This document shows, piece by piece, positions 32,521 to 38,813 of a stretch of 38,813 nucleotides of DNA (position 1 is its first letter; every line of letters begins with the position of its first letter). Source of the stretch: an uncultured bacterium (GTDB lineage: Bacteria > Pseudomonadota > Gammaproteobacteria > Burkholderiales > Burkholderiaceae_C); the NCBI GenBank assembly GCA_903830565.1, contig CAIKUF010000092.1, positions 1 through 38,813 on the forward strand, in the 5' to 3' direction. The position numbers and the translations under genes were made by a program. The notes beneath the pieces were generated by a model. It made no database searches. It saw nothing but the letters and a program-made list of their open reading frames with translations, and had not been told where the DNA came from.

Positions 32521-32988
32521 CTAGTTCGGCGTCGCCTTGTGCTCCGCCTGCTCTTCCACCGGCCAGTCTCGGATGTAGGCCTTGAGCATGCGGTTCTCGA
32601 AGTCCTGCCCCTCGACGACGGCGCGTGCGACGTCGTAGAACGAGATCACGCCCATCAGCATGTTCTCGCTCATCACGGGCGTGTAGCGTGCGTGGCGGGT
32701 GAGCATCATGCGGCGCAGTTCGTCGATGTCGGTCTCGGGCGCGCAGGTGAGGGGCTGGCCATCCATCACCGCACGCACGGTTTGCGCGCCGACGCTGCCG
32801 CCGTTCTTCACCACCGCGGCGATCACCTCGCGAAACGTGAGGACGCCGACGAGGTGGCCGTGCTCCATCACCATCAGCGAGCCGATGTCGCGGTCGGCCA
32901 TGGTGTCGAGCGCGGCGGCGAGCAACTGGTCGGGTGACACCGTGAACAGCGTGCCGCCCTTGACGCGAAGGATGTCACTGACTTTCAT
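32521..32988 (-). CDS. tandem CBS-domain protein
   Basis: A 155-residue protein made almost entirely of two CBS domains, which bind adenosine nucleotides and act as energy sensors. CBS1 covers about 3-60 (MKVSDILRVKGGTLFTVSPD, DIGSLMVMEHGHLVGVLTFR). CBS2 covers about 75-135 (TCAPETDIDELRRMMLTRHA, RYTPVMSENMLMGVISFYDV). The start at 32988 has AGGGGG about five bases upstream and is preferred over the longer frame to 33033. A stand-alone regulator with unknown partner. Confidence 0.9.
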   Translation of the reverse strand: MKVSDILRVKGGTLFTVSPDQLLAAALDTMADRDIGSLMVMEHGHLVGVLTFREVIAAVVKNGGSVGAQTVRAVMDGQPLTCAPETDIDELRRMMLTRHARYTPVMSENMLMGVISFYDVARAVVEGQDFENRMLKAYIRDWPVEEQAEHKATPN

Positions 32989-33065
32989 GCGAACCCCCTG
33001 TCGGCAGATGAAGTGGCGAATCCAACATAGCACACAATGCCGCGAAGAGACACCACGGAGACCCC

Positions 33066-34364
33066 ATGCCCGGCTATTCCGACCCTGGTTTCGACACCCT
33101 CGCGCTGCACGCCGGCGCCGCGCCCGACCCGGCCACCGGCGCCCGCGCGCTGCCCATCCACCTGACGACTGCGTTCGTGTTCGAGTCGAGCGAGCACGCG
33201 GCGTCGCTGTTCAACCTCGAGCGTTCGGGGCACGTCTACAGCCGCATCAGCAACCCGACCAACGCCGTGTTCGAGGAGCGCATGGCCGCGCTCGAAGGCG
33301 GCGTCGGCGCCATCGCCACCGCGAGCGGCCAGGCGGCGCTGCACCTGGCCATCGCGACGCTGGCCGGCGCCGGCTCGCACGTCGTCTCGTCGAGCGCGCT
33401 CTACGGCGGCTCGCACAACCTGCTGCACTACACCCTGGCGCGCTTTGGCATCACGACGACGTTCGTGCGGCCAGGCGACGTCGACGGCTGGCGCGCGGCG
33501 ATCCGCCCGAACACCAAGCTGCTGCTGGGCGAGACGCTGGGCAACCCGGGGCTGGACGTGCTCGACATCCCGACCATCAGTTCGATCGCCCACGACGCCG
33601 GCATCCCGCTGCTCGTCGATTCGACCTTCACGACGCCGTGGCTGATGCGGCCCTTCGAGCATGGCGCCGACCTCGTCTTCCATTCGGCGACCAAGTTCCT
33701 GTGCGGGCACGGCACCGTCGTCGGCGGCGTGCTGATCGACAGCGGGCGCTTCGACTGGAGCGAGGCGGCGCGCTTTCCCGAACTGAACCAGCCCTACGAG
33801 GGCTTTCACGGCATGGTCTTCGCCGAGGAGAGCACCGACGGCGGCTTCCTGCTGCGCGCCCGCCGCGAGGGCCTGCGCGACTTCGGCGCCTGCATGAGCC
33901 CGCACACGGCGTGGCTGATCCTGCAAGGCATCGAAACGCTGCCGCTGCGCATGGCGCGCCACGTCGAGAACACGCGCAAGGTGGTGCAGTTCCTCGCCGC
34001 GCAGCCGCTGGTTGCGGCGGTGGGCTACCCCGAGCTCGAAGGCCACGCGAGCTACGCGCTGGCCAAGGCCTTGCTGCCACGCGGCTCGGGCGCGGTGTTC
34101 AGCTTCGACCTCAAGGGCTCGCGCGAACAGGGCAAGGCCTTCATCGAAGCGCTGAAGATCTTCTCGCACCTGGCCAACGTCGGCGACTGCCGCTCGCTCG
34201 TGATCCACCCGGCGTCGACGACGCACTTCCGCATGGACGATGCTGCGCTCGCGCAGGCCGGCATCACGCCGGGGACGATTCGGCTCTCGATCGGCCTCGA
34301 AGACCCGGACGATCTGATCGACGACTTGAAGCGCGCGCTCAAGGCAGCGGAGAAGGCGGCATGA
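33066..34364 (+). CDS. metY: O-acetylhomoserine aminocarboxypropyltransferase (sulfhydrylase)
   Basis: A 432-residue PLP enzyme of the Cys/Met-metabolism family that makes homocysteine directly from O-acetylhomoserine and sulfide. The N-terminus [40 protein letters not shown], the PLP-phosphate loop [13 protein letters not shown] and the PLP lysine K210 in [11 protein letters not shown] are conserved. The ~430-aa length favours MetY over MetZ/MetB (~390). GGAG precedes the start. It overlaps the following hydrolase gene by four bases. Confidence 0.92.
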   Translation: MPGYSDPGFDTLALHAGAAPDPATGARALPIHLTTAFVFESSEHAASLFNLERSGHVYSRISNPTNAVFEERMAALEGGVGAIATASGQAALHLAIATLAGAGSHVVSSSALYGGSHNLLHYTLARFGITTTFVRPGDVDGWRAAIRPNTKLLLGETLGNPGLDVLDIPTISSIAHDAGIPLLVDSTFTTPWLMRPFEHGADLVFHSATKFLCGHGTVVGGVLIDSGRFDWSEAARFPELNQPYEGFHGMVFAEESTDGGFLLRARREGLRDFGACMSPHTAWLILQGIETLPLRMARHVENTRKVVQFLAAQPLVAAVGYPELEGHASYALAKALLPRGSGAVFSFDLKGSREQGKAFIEALKIFSHLANVGDCRSLVIHPASTTHFRMDDAALAQAGITPGTIRLSIGLEDPDDLIDDLKRALKAAEKAA

Positions 34365-35161
34365 AGCTCACCGTCAACGGCCGCGAGGTCTATGTCTACA
34401 CGGGAGGCAAGACCTTCGATGCCGCCCTGCCCTGCGTCGTCTTCATCCACGGCGCGCTCAACGACCACAGCGTGTGGACGCTGCTCGCGCGCTGGTTCGC
34501 GCACCACGGCTTCGCGGTGCTCGCGCCCGACCTGCCGGGCCACATGCGCAGCGCCGGGCCGGCGCTGGAAAGCGTCGAGGCGATGGCCGACTGGACGCTC
34601 GCGTTGATGGACGCCGCCAGCGCGCCGCAGGCGGCCCTTGCCGGGCACAGCATGGGCTCGCTGATCGCGCTCGAAGCGGCTGCGCGTGCACCCGAGCGCG
34701 CGACGCGGCTCGTGATGCTCGGCACCGCATACCCGATGGCGGTGCCCAAGGCGCTGCTCGAGATCTCGATCGCCGCGCCGCTGAAGGCGATCGACCGCGT
34801 CGTGACCTTCTCGTTCTCGACGCTCGCGGCCAAGCCGTCATACCCCGGCCCCGGCGTGTGGCTGCGCGGCGCGGGCCGGCAATTGATGCGCCTCGTGCTG
34901 AGCCATCAGGGCGACACCGAGTTGTTCCACAACGACTTCGCGGCCTGCGACCGCTACGCGAACGGCATGCAAGCCGCGGCACTCGTTCGCTGCCCAGCGC
35001 ATCTGGTACTGGCACGCGAAGACCAAATGACGCCGACGCGGGCGACGAAGGAACTTGCCGCGACGCTGAAGGCTGAAGTGCACATGGTGCCCGCCGGCCA
35101 CTTCCTGATGCAGGAGTGCCCCGACGGCGTGCTCGCGGCGCTGCGCAGCGCGCTGCGCTGA
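34361..35161 (+). CDS. alpha/beta-hydrolase
   Basis: A 266-residue alpha/beta-hydrolase. VVFIHGALNDHSVW is the oxyanion-hole strand, GHSMGS the nucleophile elbow (S97), REDQMTP the acid position and AGHFLMQE the catalytic histidine. Coupling to metY by a 4-base overlap suggests a linked role; similar gene pairs occur in Burkholderiales, but I cannot name a substrate (possibly an ester of the methionine route). Convergent with yihY. Confidence 0.85.
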   Translation: MKLTVNGREVYVYTGGKTFDAALPCVVFIHGALNDHSVWTLLARWFAHHGFAVLAPDLPGHMRSAGPALESVEAMADWTLALMDAASAPQAALAGHSMGSLIALEAAARAPERATRLVMLGTAYPMAVPKALLEISIAAPLKAIDRVVTFSFSTLAAKPSYPGPGVWLRGAGRQLMRLVLSHQGDTELFHNDFAACDRYANGMQAAALVRCPAHLVLAREDQMTPTRATKELAATLKAEVHMVPAGHFLMQECPDGVLAALRSALR

Positions 35162-35175
35162 AGTGGCCGTCGCCG

Positions 35176-36417
35176 TCAGGCGGAGACGATGTCGGCCAGG
35201 GTCAGTTCGCCGAAACGGGCGCGCTGCCAGAAGCCCTTGAGCGCGGGTACAGGGTCGAGCAGCAACTGCGCAAGCAGCGGCTGGGCTGGCGTGGTCGCCG
35301 GGTCGCACAACAGCACGTAGCGCGCGCCACCGGGCTCGTCCAGACGGCCGACCCAATCGATGCCCACCAGCGTGTCCAGAAGCGGCTCCACCTGCAGCGG
35401 GTCGGTGCGCAGCGCCTGCGCGAGTTCGAGCACGCCCAGGCCGCGCTGCGGTTCGCCGCGTACGCGCGCCAATTCGCGCAGCATTGCCGCCGCGAGCCGA
35501 AAGCGCACACCCGGCGTGTCGGGCAACGGCAACATGCGCATCTGCAGGCTGGGCGCATAGGCGGCGATGACGGCGCCGAAGAGCACGATGACCCAGCTCA
35601 GGTAGATCCAGGTCAGAAAGATAGGCACGGTCGCGAAGGCGCCGTAGACCAGCCAGTAGGTCGGCACCTTGACCAGGTACCAGGCCAGGCCGCGCTTGGC
35701 GAGGTCGAAGCCGACGGCGACGAAGAGGCCGCCGGCCAGGGCATGGCGCCAGCGCACGTGGGTGTTCGGGACGAAGCGGAACATCGCCGTCATCGCGGCT
35801 GCCAGCAGCACGAAGGCGAGCACGTCGACTACCAGCCCGACGCCACCCGGTAGGTCGCCCAACACGCCGCGCGAGGCGGCGATAGCGAGTGTGGCGAAGC
35901 TCAGCCCGACGCCCAGCAGCAGCGGCCCGAGCGTCGCCGCGGTCCAGTAGATCAGCACCCGGCGCAGCAGCGAGCGCATCTGGCGCACGCGCCAAATTGT
36001 GTTCAGCGTGCGGTCGATGGTCGCCATCAGCGCCAGCGCCGTCAGCACGACGAACAAGAGGCCGACGCTGCCGACGCCCTTGGACTGCTCGGCGAACTGC
36101 GTCAGGCCTTGAAGAACGGGGCGCGAGATGCTCTCGGGCACCAGGCTGCGCAGGAAGAAGCGCTGCAACGCGTCCTGGAACTGGGCGAAGATGGGGAAGG
36201 CGCTGAACACGGCCAGCATCACCGTCACCAGCGGCACCAACGCGATGATGGTCGTGAAGGTCAGGCTGCTCGCCGTTAGCCCCAGGCGGTCCTCGCGAAA
36301 GCGCTGACGCAGGGTCTTGAGCGTCTCCAGCCACGGCCAGTTCTGCAGCGCCTCGATTGCACGGGCCAGTTCCAGCGCGGGAGTGGAGTGTGGCGGAGGG
36401 TTCATTGCTGGCATCAT
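35176..36417 (-). CDS. YihY/BrkB-family inner-membrane protein
   Basis: A 413-residue membrane protein of the YihY/virulence-factor-BrkB (UPF0761) family, once called RNase BN. Family markers are LTASSLTFTTIIALVPLVTV near the N-terminus, the loop ATIDRTLNTIWRVRQMRSLL, RFVPNTHVRWRHALAGGLFV and YGAFATVPIFLTWIYLSWVI. About six membrane segments are followed by a soluble C-terminal domain (about 285-413) with winged-helix-like character (GLGVLELAQALRTDPLQVEP). Start uncertain: ATGs at 36417, 36414 and 36405 are all possible. The divergent DUF2069 gene starts only a few bases away. Confidence 0.88.
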   Translation of the reverse strand: MMPAMNPPPHSTPALELARAIEALQNWPWLETLKTLRQRFREDRLGLTASSLTFTTIIALVPLVTVMLAVFSAFPIFAQFQDALQRFFLRSLVPESISRPVLQGLTQFAEQSKGVGSVGLLFVVLTALALMATIDRTLNTIWRVRQMRSLLRRVLIYWTAATLGPLLLGVGLSFATLAIAASRGVLGDLPGGVGLVVDVLAFVLLAAAMTAMFRFVPNTHVRWRHALAGGLFVAVGFDLAKRGLAWYLVKVPTYWLVYGAFATVPIFLTWIYLSWVIVLFGAVIAAYAPSLQMRMLPLPDTPGVRFRLAAAMLRELARVRGEPQRGLGVLELAQALRTDPLQVEPLLDTLVGIDWVGRLDEPGGARYVLLCDPATTPAQPLLAQLLLDPVPALKGFWQRARFGELTLADIVSA

Positions 36418-36424
36418 AGCCAGC

Positions 36425-36832
36425 ATGCCCTGTGCTCCAGCGAGTGACCTCGCCTCTTCTTCGCGCCTTCCCGCGCCCGTGGCCTGGTCGCGCACGCTCG
36501 CCGTGGGCAGCCTGCTCGCGATGATTGCGCTCGGCCTGGCGTGGGAACTCTGGCTCGCGCCGACCGGCAGCGGCTGGCTGGCGATCAAGGTGCTGCCGCT
36601 CTTCGTGCCGCTGGCCGGGCTGCTGCGCAACCGCATGTACACCTACCGCTGGGTGTCGCTGTTCGTGTGGCTGTACTTCATCGAAGGCGTCGTGCGCGGC
36701 GCGAGCGATCGCGGCATCAGCGCGGCGCTGGGCTGGGTGCAGGTCGGCCTGTGCCTCGCGCTCTTTGCCGCCTGCGCGCTGCACGTGCACTGGCGGCTGC
36801 GCCATGCGCCGGTCATGGGAGGCGCGTCGTGA
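36425..36832 (+). CDS. DUF2069 membrane protein
   Basis: A 135-residue protein with about four hydrophobic segments: TLAVGSLLAMIALGLAWELW, WLAIKVLPLFVPLAGLL, WVSLFVWLYFIEGVVRG and the last WVQVGLCLALFAACALHV. Loop NRMYTYRW and the order of segments match DUF2069. An in-frame GTG near 36479 could be the true start if the first ~18 residues are not translated. It overlaps the next gene by four bases. Function unknown. Confidence 0.83.
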   Translation: MPCAPASDLASSSRLPAPVAWSRTLAVGSLLAMIALGLAWELWLAPTGSGWLAIKVLPLFVPLAGLLRNRMYTYRWVSLFVWLYFIEGVVRGASDRGISAALGWVQVGLCLALFAACALHVHWRLRHAPVMGGAS

Positions 36833-38241
36833 GCGCGCTGGTCGAGGCGCTCGCGGCTGCCGTCGGCGCCAGCCACGTCCTCTGCGACGGCGACCTCTCG
36901 GCGTGGGAGGTCGACTGGCGCCGCCGCTATCGCGGCCGAGCGCTCGCGGTCGTGCGCCCCGGCAGCACGGCCGAGGTCGCGGCCGTGCTGCGCGCCTGCG
37001 CGGCGCACGGCGCGAGCGTGGTGCCGCAGGGCGGCAACACCGGGCTCGTCGGCGCCTCGGTGCCCGACGCCAGCGGCACCCAGGTGCTCTTGAGCCTGAC
37101 GCGCATGAACCGCATCCGCGCCGTCGACAGCGCCAACCTCACGCTCACCGCCGAGGCCGGCTGCGTGCTGCAGACGGTGCAAGAGGCCGCCGCCGCGCAC
37201 CGCCTGCTGTTCCCGCTTTCGCTCGCCGCGGAAGGCAGCTGCACGATAGGCGGCAACCTGGCGGCCAACGCCGGCGGCACGCAGGTGCTGCGTTACGGCA
37301 ACGCGCGCGAGCTGTGCCTGGGCCTCGAAGTGGTGACGCCCGCGGGCGAGATCTGGGATGGCCTATCGGGGCTGCGCAAGGACAACACCGGCTACGCACT
37401 GCGCGACATCTACATCGGCAGCGAGGGCACGCTGGGCGTGATCACCGCGGCGACCCTGAAGCTCTGCCCGCAGCCCGCCGCGCGCATGACCGCGCTCGCC
37501 GCCTGCGCCACGCTCGCGGCGGCCACCGAGTTGCTGCAGCTTGCGCACGCCCGCCTCGGCCCGGGGCTGACCGGCTTCGAGGTGATGGGCGAGTTCGCGC
37601 TGTCGCTCGTCGCGCGGCACTTCCCGCAACTGCGCATGCCGCTGGCGCCTAACCCTGAAACTCCGTGGACCGTGCTCATCGAGCAGTCCGACAGCGAGAG
37701 CGAAACTCACGCGCGCGGCCTCTTCGAAGGCCTGCTCGAAGCGGCGCTCGAGCGCGGCCTGATCGCCGACGCCGCCGTTGCCGAGTCGGTCGCGCAGTCG
37801 CGCGCGATGTGGCAATTGCGCGAGGCGATTCCGCTCGCGCAGGTCGAGGAAGGCGCGAACATCAAGCACGACATCGCGCTGCCGATCTCGCGCATCCCCG
37901 AGTTCGTCGCCGCCACCGACGCCGCGCTGGCGCGGGCCTTCCCCGGCATCCGCCTCGTGAACTTCGGCCATCTCGGCGACGGCAACCTGCACTACAACGT
38001 GCAGGCGCCCACCGGCATGGTGGCAACCGACTTCCTGCGCGAGCGCGAGCACGAGGTCAACACGCTGGTCTACGACGCGGTCGACCGCTTCGGCGGCTCG
38101 ATCTCGGCCGAGCACGGCATCGGCGCGTTGAAGCGCGACGAACTGGCCAAGCGCAAGTCGCCCGTCGCGCTGTCGCTGATGCGAGCGATCAAGCAGGCGC
38201 TCGACCCAGACGGGCGGATGAACCCGGGGCGGGTGATCTGA
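36829..38241 (+). CDS. FAD-linked oxidoreductase, GlcD/D-2-hydroxyacid dehydrogenase-like
   Basis: A 470-residue flavoprotein of the FAD-linked oxidase family (glycolate oxidase subunit D, D-lactate and D-2-hydroxyglutarate dehydrogenases). The PCMH FAD site includes VVPQGGNTGLVGASVP and CTIGGNLAANAGGTQVLRYG; GSEGTLGVITAATLKL and the C-terminal NFGHLGDGNLHYNV and AEHGIGALKRDELAK complete it. The GTG at 36829 overlaps the DUF2069 stop and has GGGAGG about seven bases upstream. It probably oxidises a D-2-hydroxyacid; the exact one is not visible. Confidence 0.9.
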   Translation: MSALVEALAAAVGASHVLCDGDLSAWEVDWRRRYRGRALAVVRPGSTAEVAAVLRACAAHGASVVPQGGNTGLVGASVPDASGTQVLLSLTRMNRIRAVDSANLTLTAEAGCVLQTVQEAAAAHRLLFPLSLAAEGSCTIGGNLAANAGGTQVLRYGNARELCLGLEVVTPAGEIWDGLSGLRKDNTGYALRDIYIGSEGTLGVITAATLKLCPQPAARMTALAACATLAAATELLQLAHARLGPGLTGFEVMGEFALSLVARHFPQLRMPLAPNPETPWTVLIEQSDSESETHARGLFEGLLEAALERGLIADAAVAESVAQSRAMWQLREAIPLAQVEEGANIKHDIALPISRIPEFVAATDAALARAFPGIRLVNFGHLGDGNLHYNVQAPTGMVATDFLREREHEVNTLVYDAVDRFGGSISAEHGIGALKRDELAKRKSPVALSLMRAIKQALDPDGRMNPGRVI

Positions 38242-38262
38242 GCTTGTCGCTGCGGGCGCCGC

Positions 38263-38697
38263 CTACTGCAGCGTCCCCTTCAGCGCCACCGGCACCGGCA
38301 GCGCCAGCACTTCGATGCCCTCTTCCCGCAAGGCCTGCGCCTCGTCCTGCGAGGTCTGGCCGCGGATTCCGCGGTGGGGAACCTCGCGGTAGTGGATGCG
38401 CCGCGCCTCTTCGGCGAAGCGCTCGCCGACGTCCTCGGTGTGCTGCATCACGTGCTGCACGGCGCGCAGCCACAGCCCCTGCAGGTCGTCAGGCGCCGGA
38501 AGAGCGACCTTGGCCTCGGCGGGCGGCGCGGCACCGAAGTTCAGGCGCGGCGCGCTGGGCAGGCGCTGCACGTCGGCGTCGCCGCACAGCGGGCAGGCGA
38601 GCAGCCCGCGATCGCGCTGTGAAGCCTCGTCCTCGTCGGACGCGAACCAGCCTTCGAAGCGGTGGTCTTGCGCGCAGCGAAGGTTGAGGACTTTCAT
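38263..38697 (-). CDS. DUF1178 family zinc-ribbon-like protein
   Basis: A 144-residue protein beginning MKVLNLRCAQDHRFEGWFAS, with a second Cys pair CPLCGDADVQRLPSAPRL, a treble-clef or ribbon-like N-terminus typical of DUF1178. The C-terminal half is helical and acidic (GERFAEEARRIHYREVPHRG). Function unknown. The start at 38697 follows the stop of an upstream gene by one base, so they are cotranscribed. Confidence 0.9.
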   Translation of the reverse strand: MKVLNLRCAQDHRFEGWFASDEDEASQRDRGLLACPLCGDADVQRLPSAPRLNFGAAPPAEAKVALPAPDDLQGLWLRAVQHVMQHTEDVGERFAEEARRIHYREVPHRGIRGQTSQDEAQALREEGIEVLALPVPVALKGTLQ

Positions 38698-38698
38698 C

Positions 38699-38813
38699 CT
38701 AGAAACCGCAGTTGAACGCGCCCGAGCGGGCCGCGATGTGCCGTTCTGGCAAGGCGCGACGAGGCGCAGGCTCAATGCCTGCAACGAGGAGCAACGCGGC
38801 CAGGGCGGCGCAG
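38699..38813 (-). CDS. C-terminal end of an unidentified gene cut by the window edge
   Basis: The minus-strand frame is open from the window end to a TAG at 38701-38699. It encodes 37 residues (an Ala/Leu-rich stretch, then RRALPERHIAARSG and AFNCGF at the terminus). The tight spacing to the DUF1178 start supports a real upstream operon gene. The family cannot be named from so little. Confidence 0.45.
   Translation of the reverse strand, partial: CAALAALLLVAGIEPAPRRALPERHIAARSGAFNCGF

Noticed and set aside
1-38813. CRISPR arrays, tRNA or rRNA genes, prophage modules
   Set aside because: No regularly spaced repeats, cloverleaf-like blocks, rRNA-like segments or phage structural genes were seen by eye; a dedicated tRNA or covariance-model scan was not possible.

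Overview
The window is GC-rich chromosomal DNA with dense, overlapping gene order typical of a betaproteobacterium. The combination aroC-MFS, lolCD-tatD, yihY/DUF2069/FAD oxidase and LytS/LytTR suggests Burkholderiales, probably a Rubrivivax/Leptothrix/Methylibium-like lineage. The lineage is an inference from gene content and base composition. No rRNA, tRNA or CRISPR array was seen.

Left end (1-3.0 kb), defence and mobility debris: a probable IS21-type terminus (1-139) abuts a 3'-truncated type I methylase gene (hsdM). A vapBC pair lies directly upstream of hsdM, followed by a RelE-type toxin with an Xre-type antitoxin. 3.1-7.2 kb: a Nudix hydrolase and a single-chain acyl-CoA carboxylase (biotin carboxylase, biotin carrier and carboxyltransferase in one polypeptide). 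7.5-11.9 kb: two CPBP membrane proteases flank a frameshifted secreted DUF2141 gene, followed by a LytS-type kinase and a LytTR regulator. 11.9-14.0 kb: a CPG2-like M20 carboxypeptidase overlapping a nitroreductase.

14.3-17.2 kb: lolC, lolD and tatD; the 5' end of lolD carries an in-frame insert made of consecutive hairpins. 17.2-19.3 kb: a type II restriction-modification pair. A D12-class methyltransferase with an extra N-terminal domain converges on a NotI-family endonuclease. A 20-bp palindrome sits at the methyltransferase promoter and a diverged copy precedes the endonuclease gene. This is the best candidate for a little-described regulatory arrangement. 19.3-22.4 kb: hypoxanthine-DNA glycosylase, a spermidine-synthase-like protein and a GspE/PulE ATPase in an overlapping operon that ends at a 104-bp palindromic repeat.

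22.5-28.9 kb: a DAO-family oxidase is divergent from an operon of an ATC-hydrolase-family protein plus a complete branched-chain-amino-acid-type ABC importer (binding protein, two permeases, two ATPases), suggesting uptake and breakdown of an amino-acid-like or heterocyclic compound. 28.97-30.04 kb: a low-GC island with inverted terminal motifs, carrying a small membrane ORF and an orphan lipoprotein. 30.1-33.0 kb: MFS transporter, chorismate synthase (aroC) and a CBS-domain protein with its own terminator. 33.1-38.8 kb: O-acetylhomoserine sulfhydrylase, alpha/beta hydrolase, YihY membrane protein, DUF2069, FAD-linked oxidase, DUF1178 and the tail of one more gene cut by the window edge.
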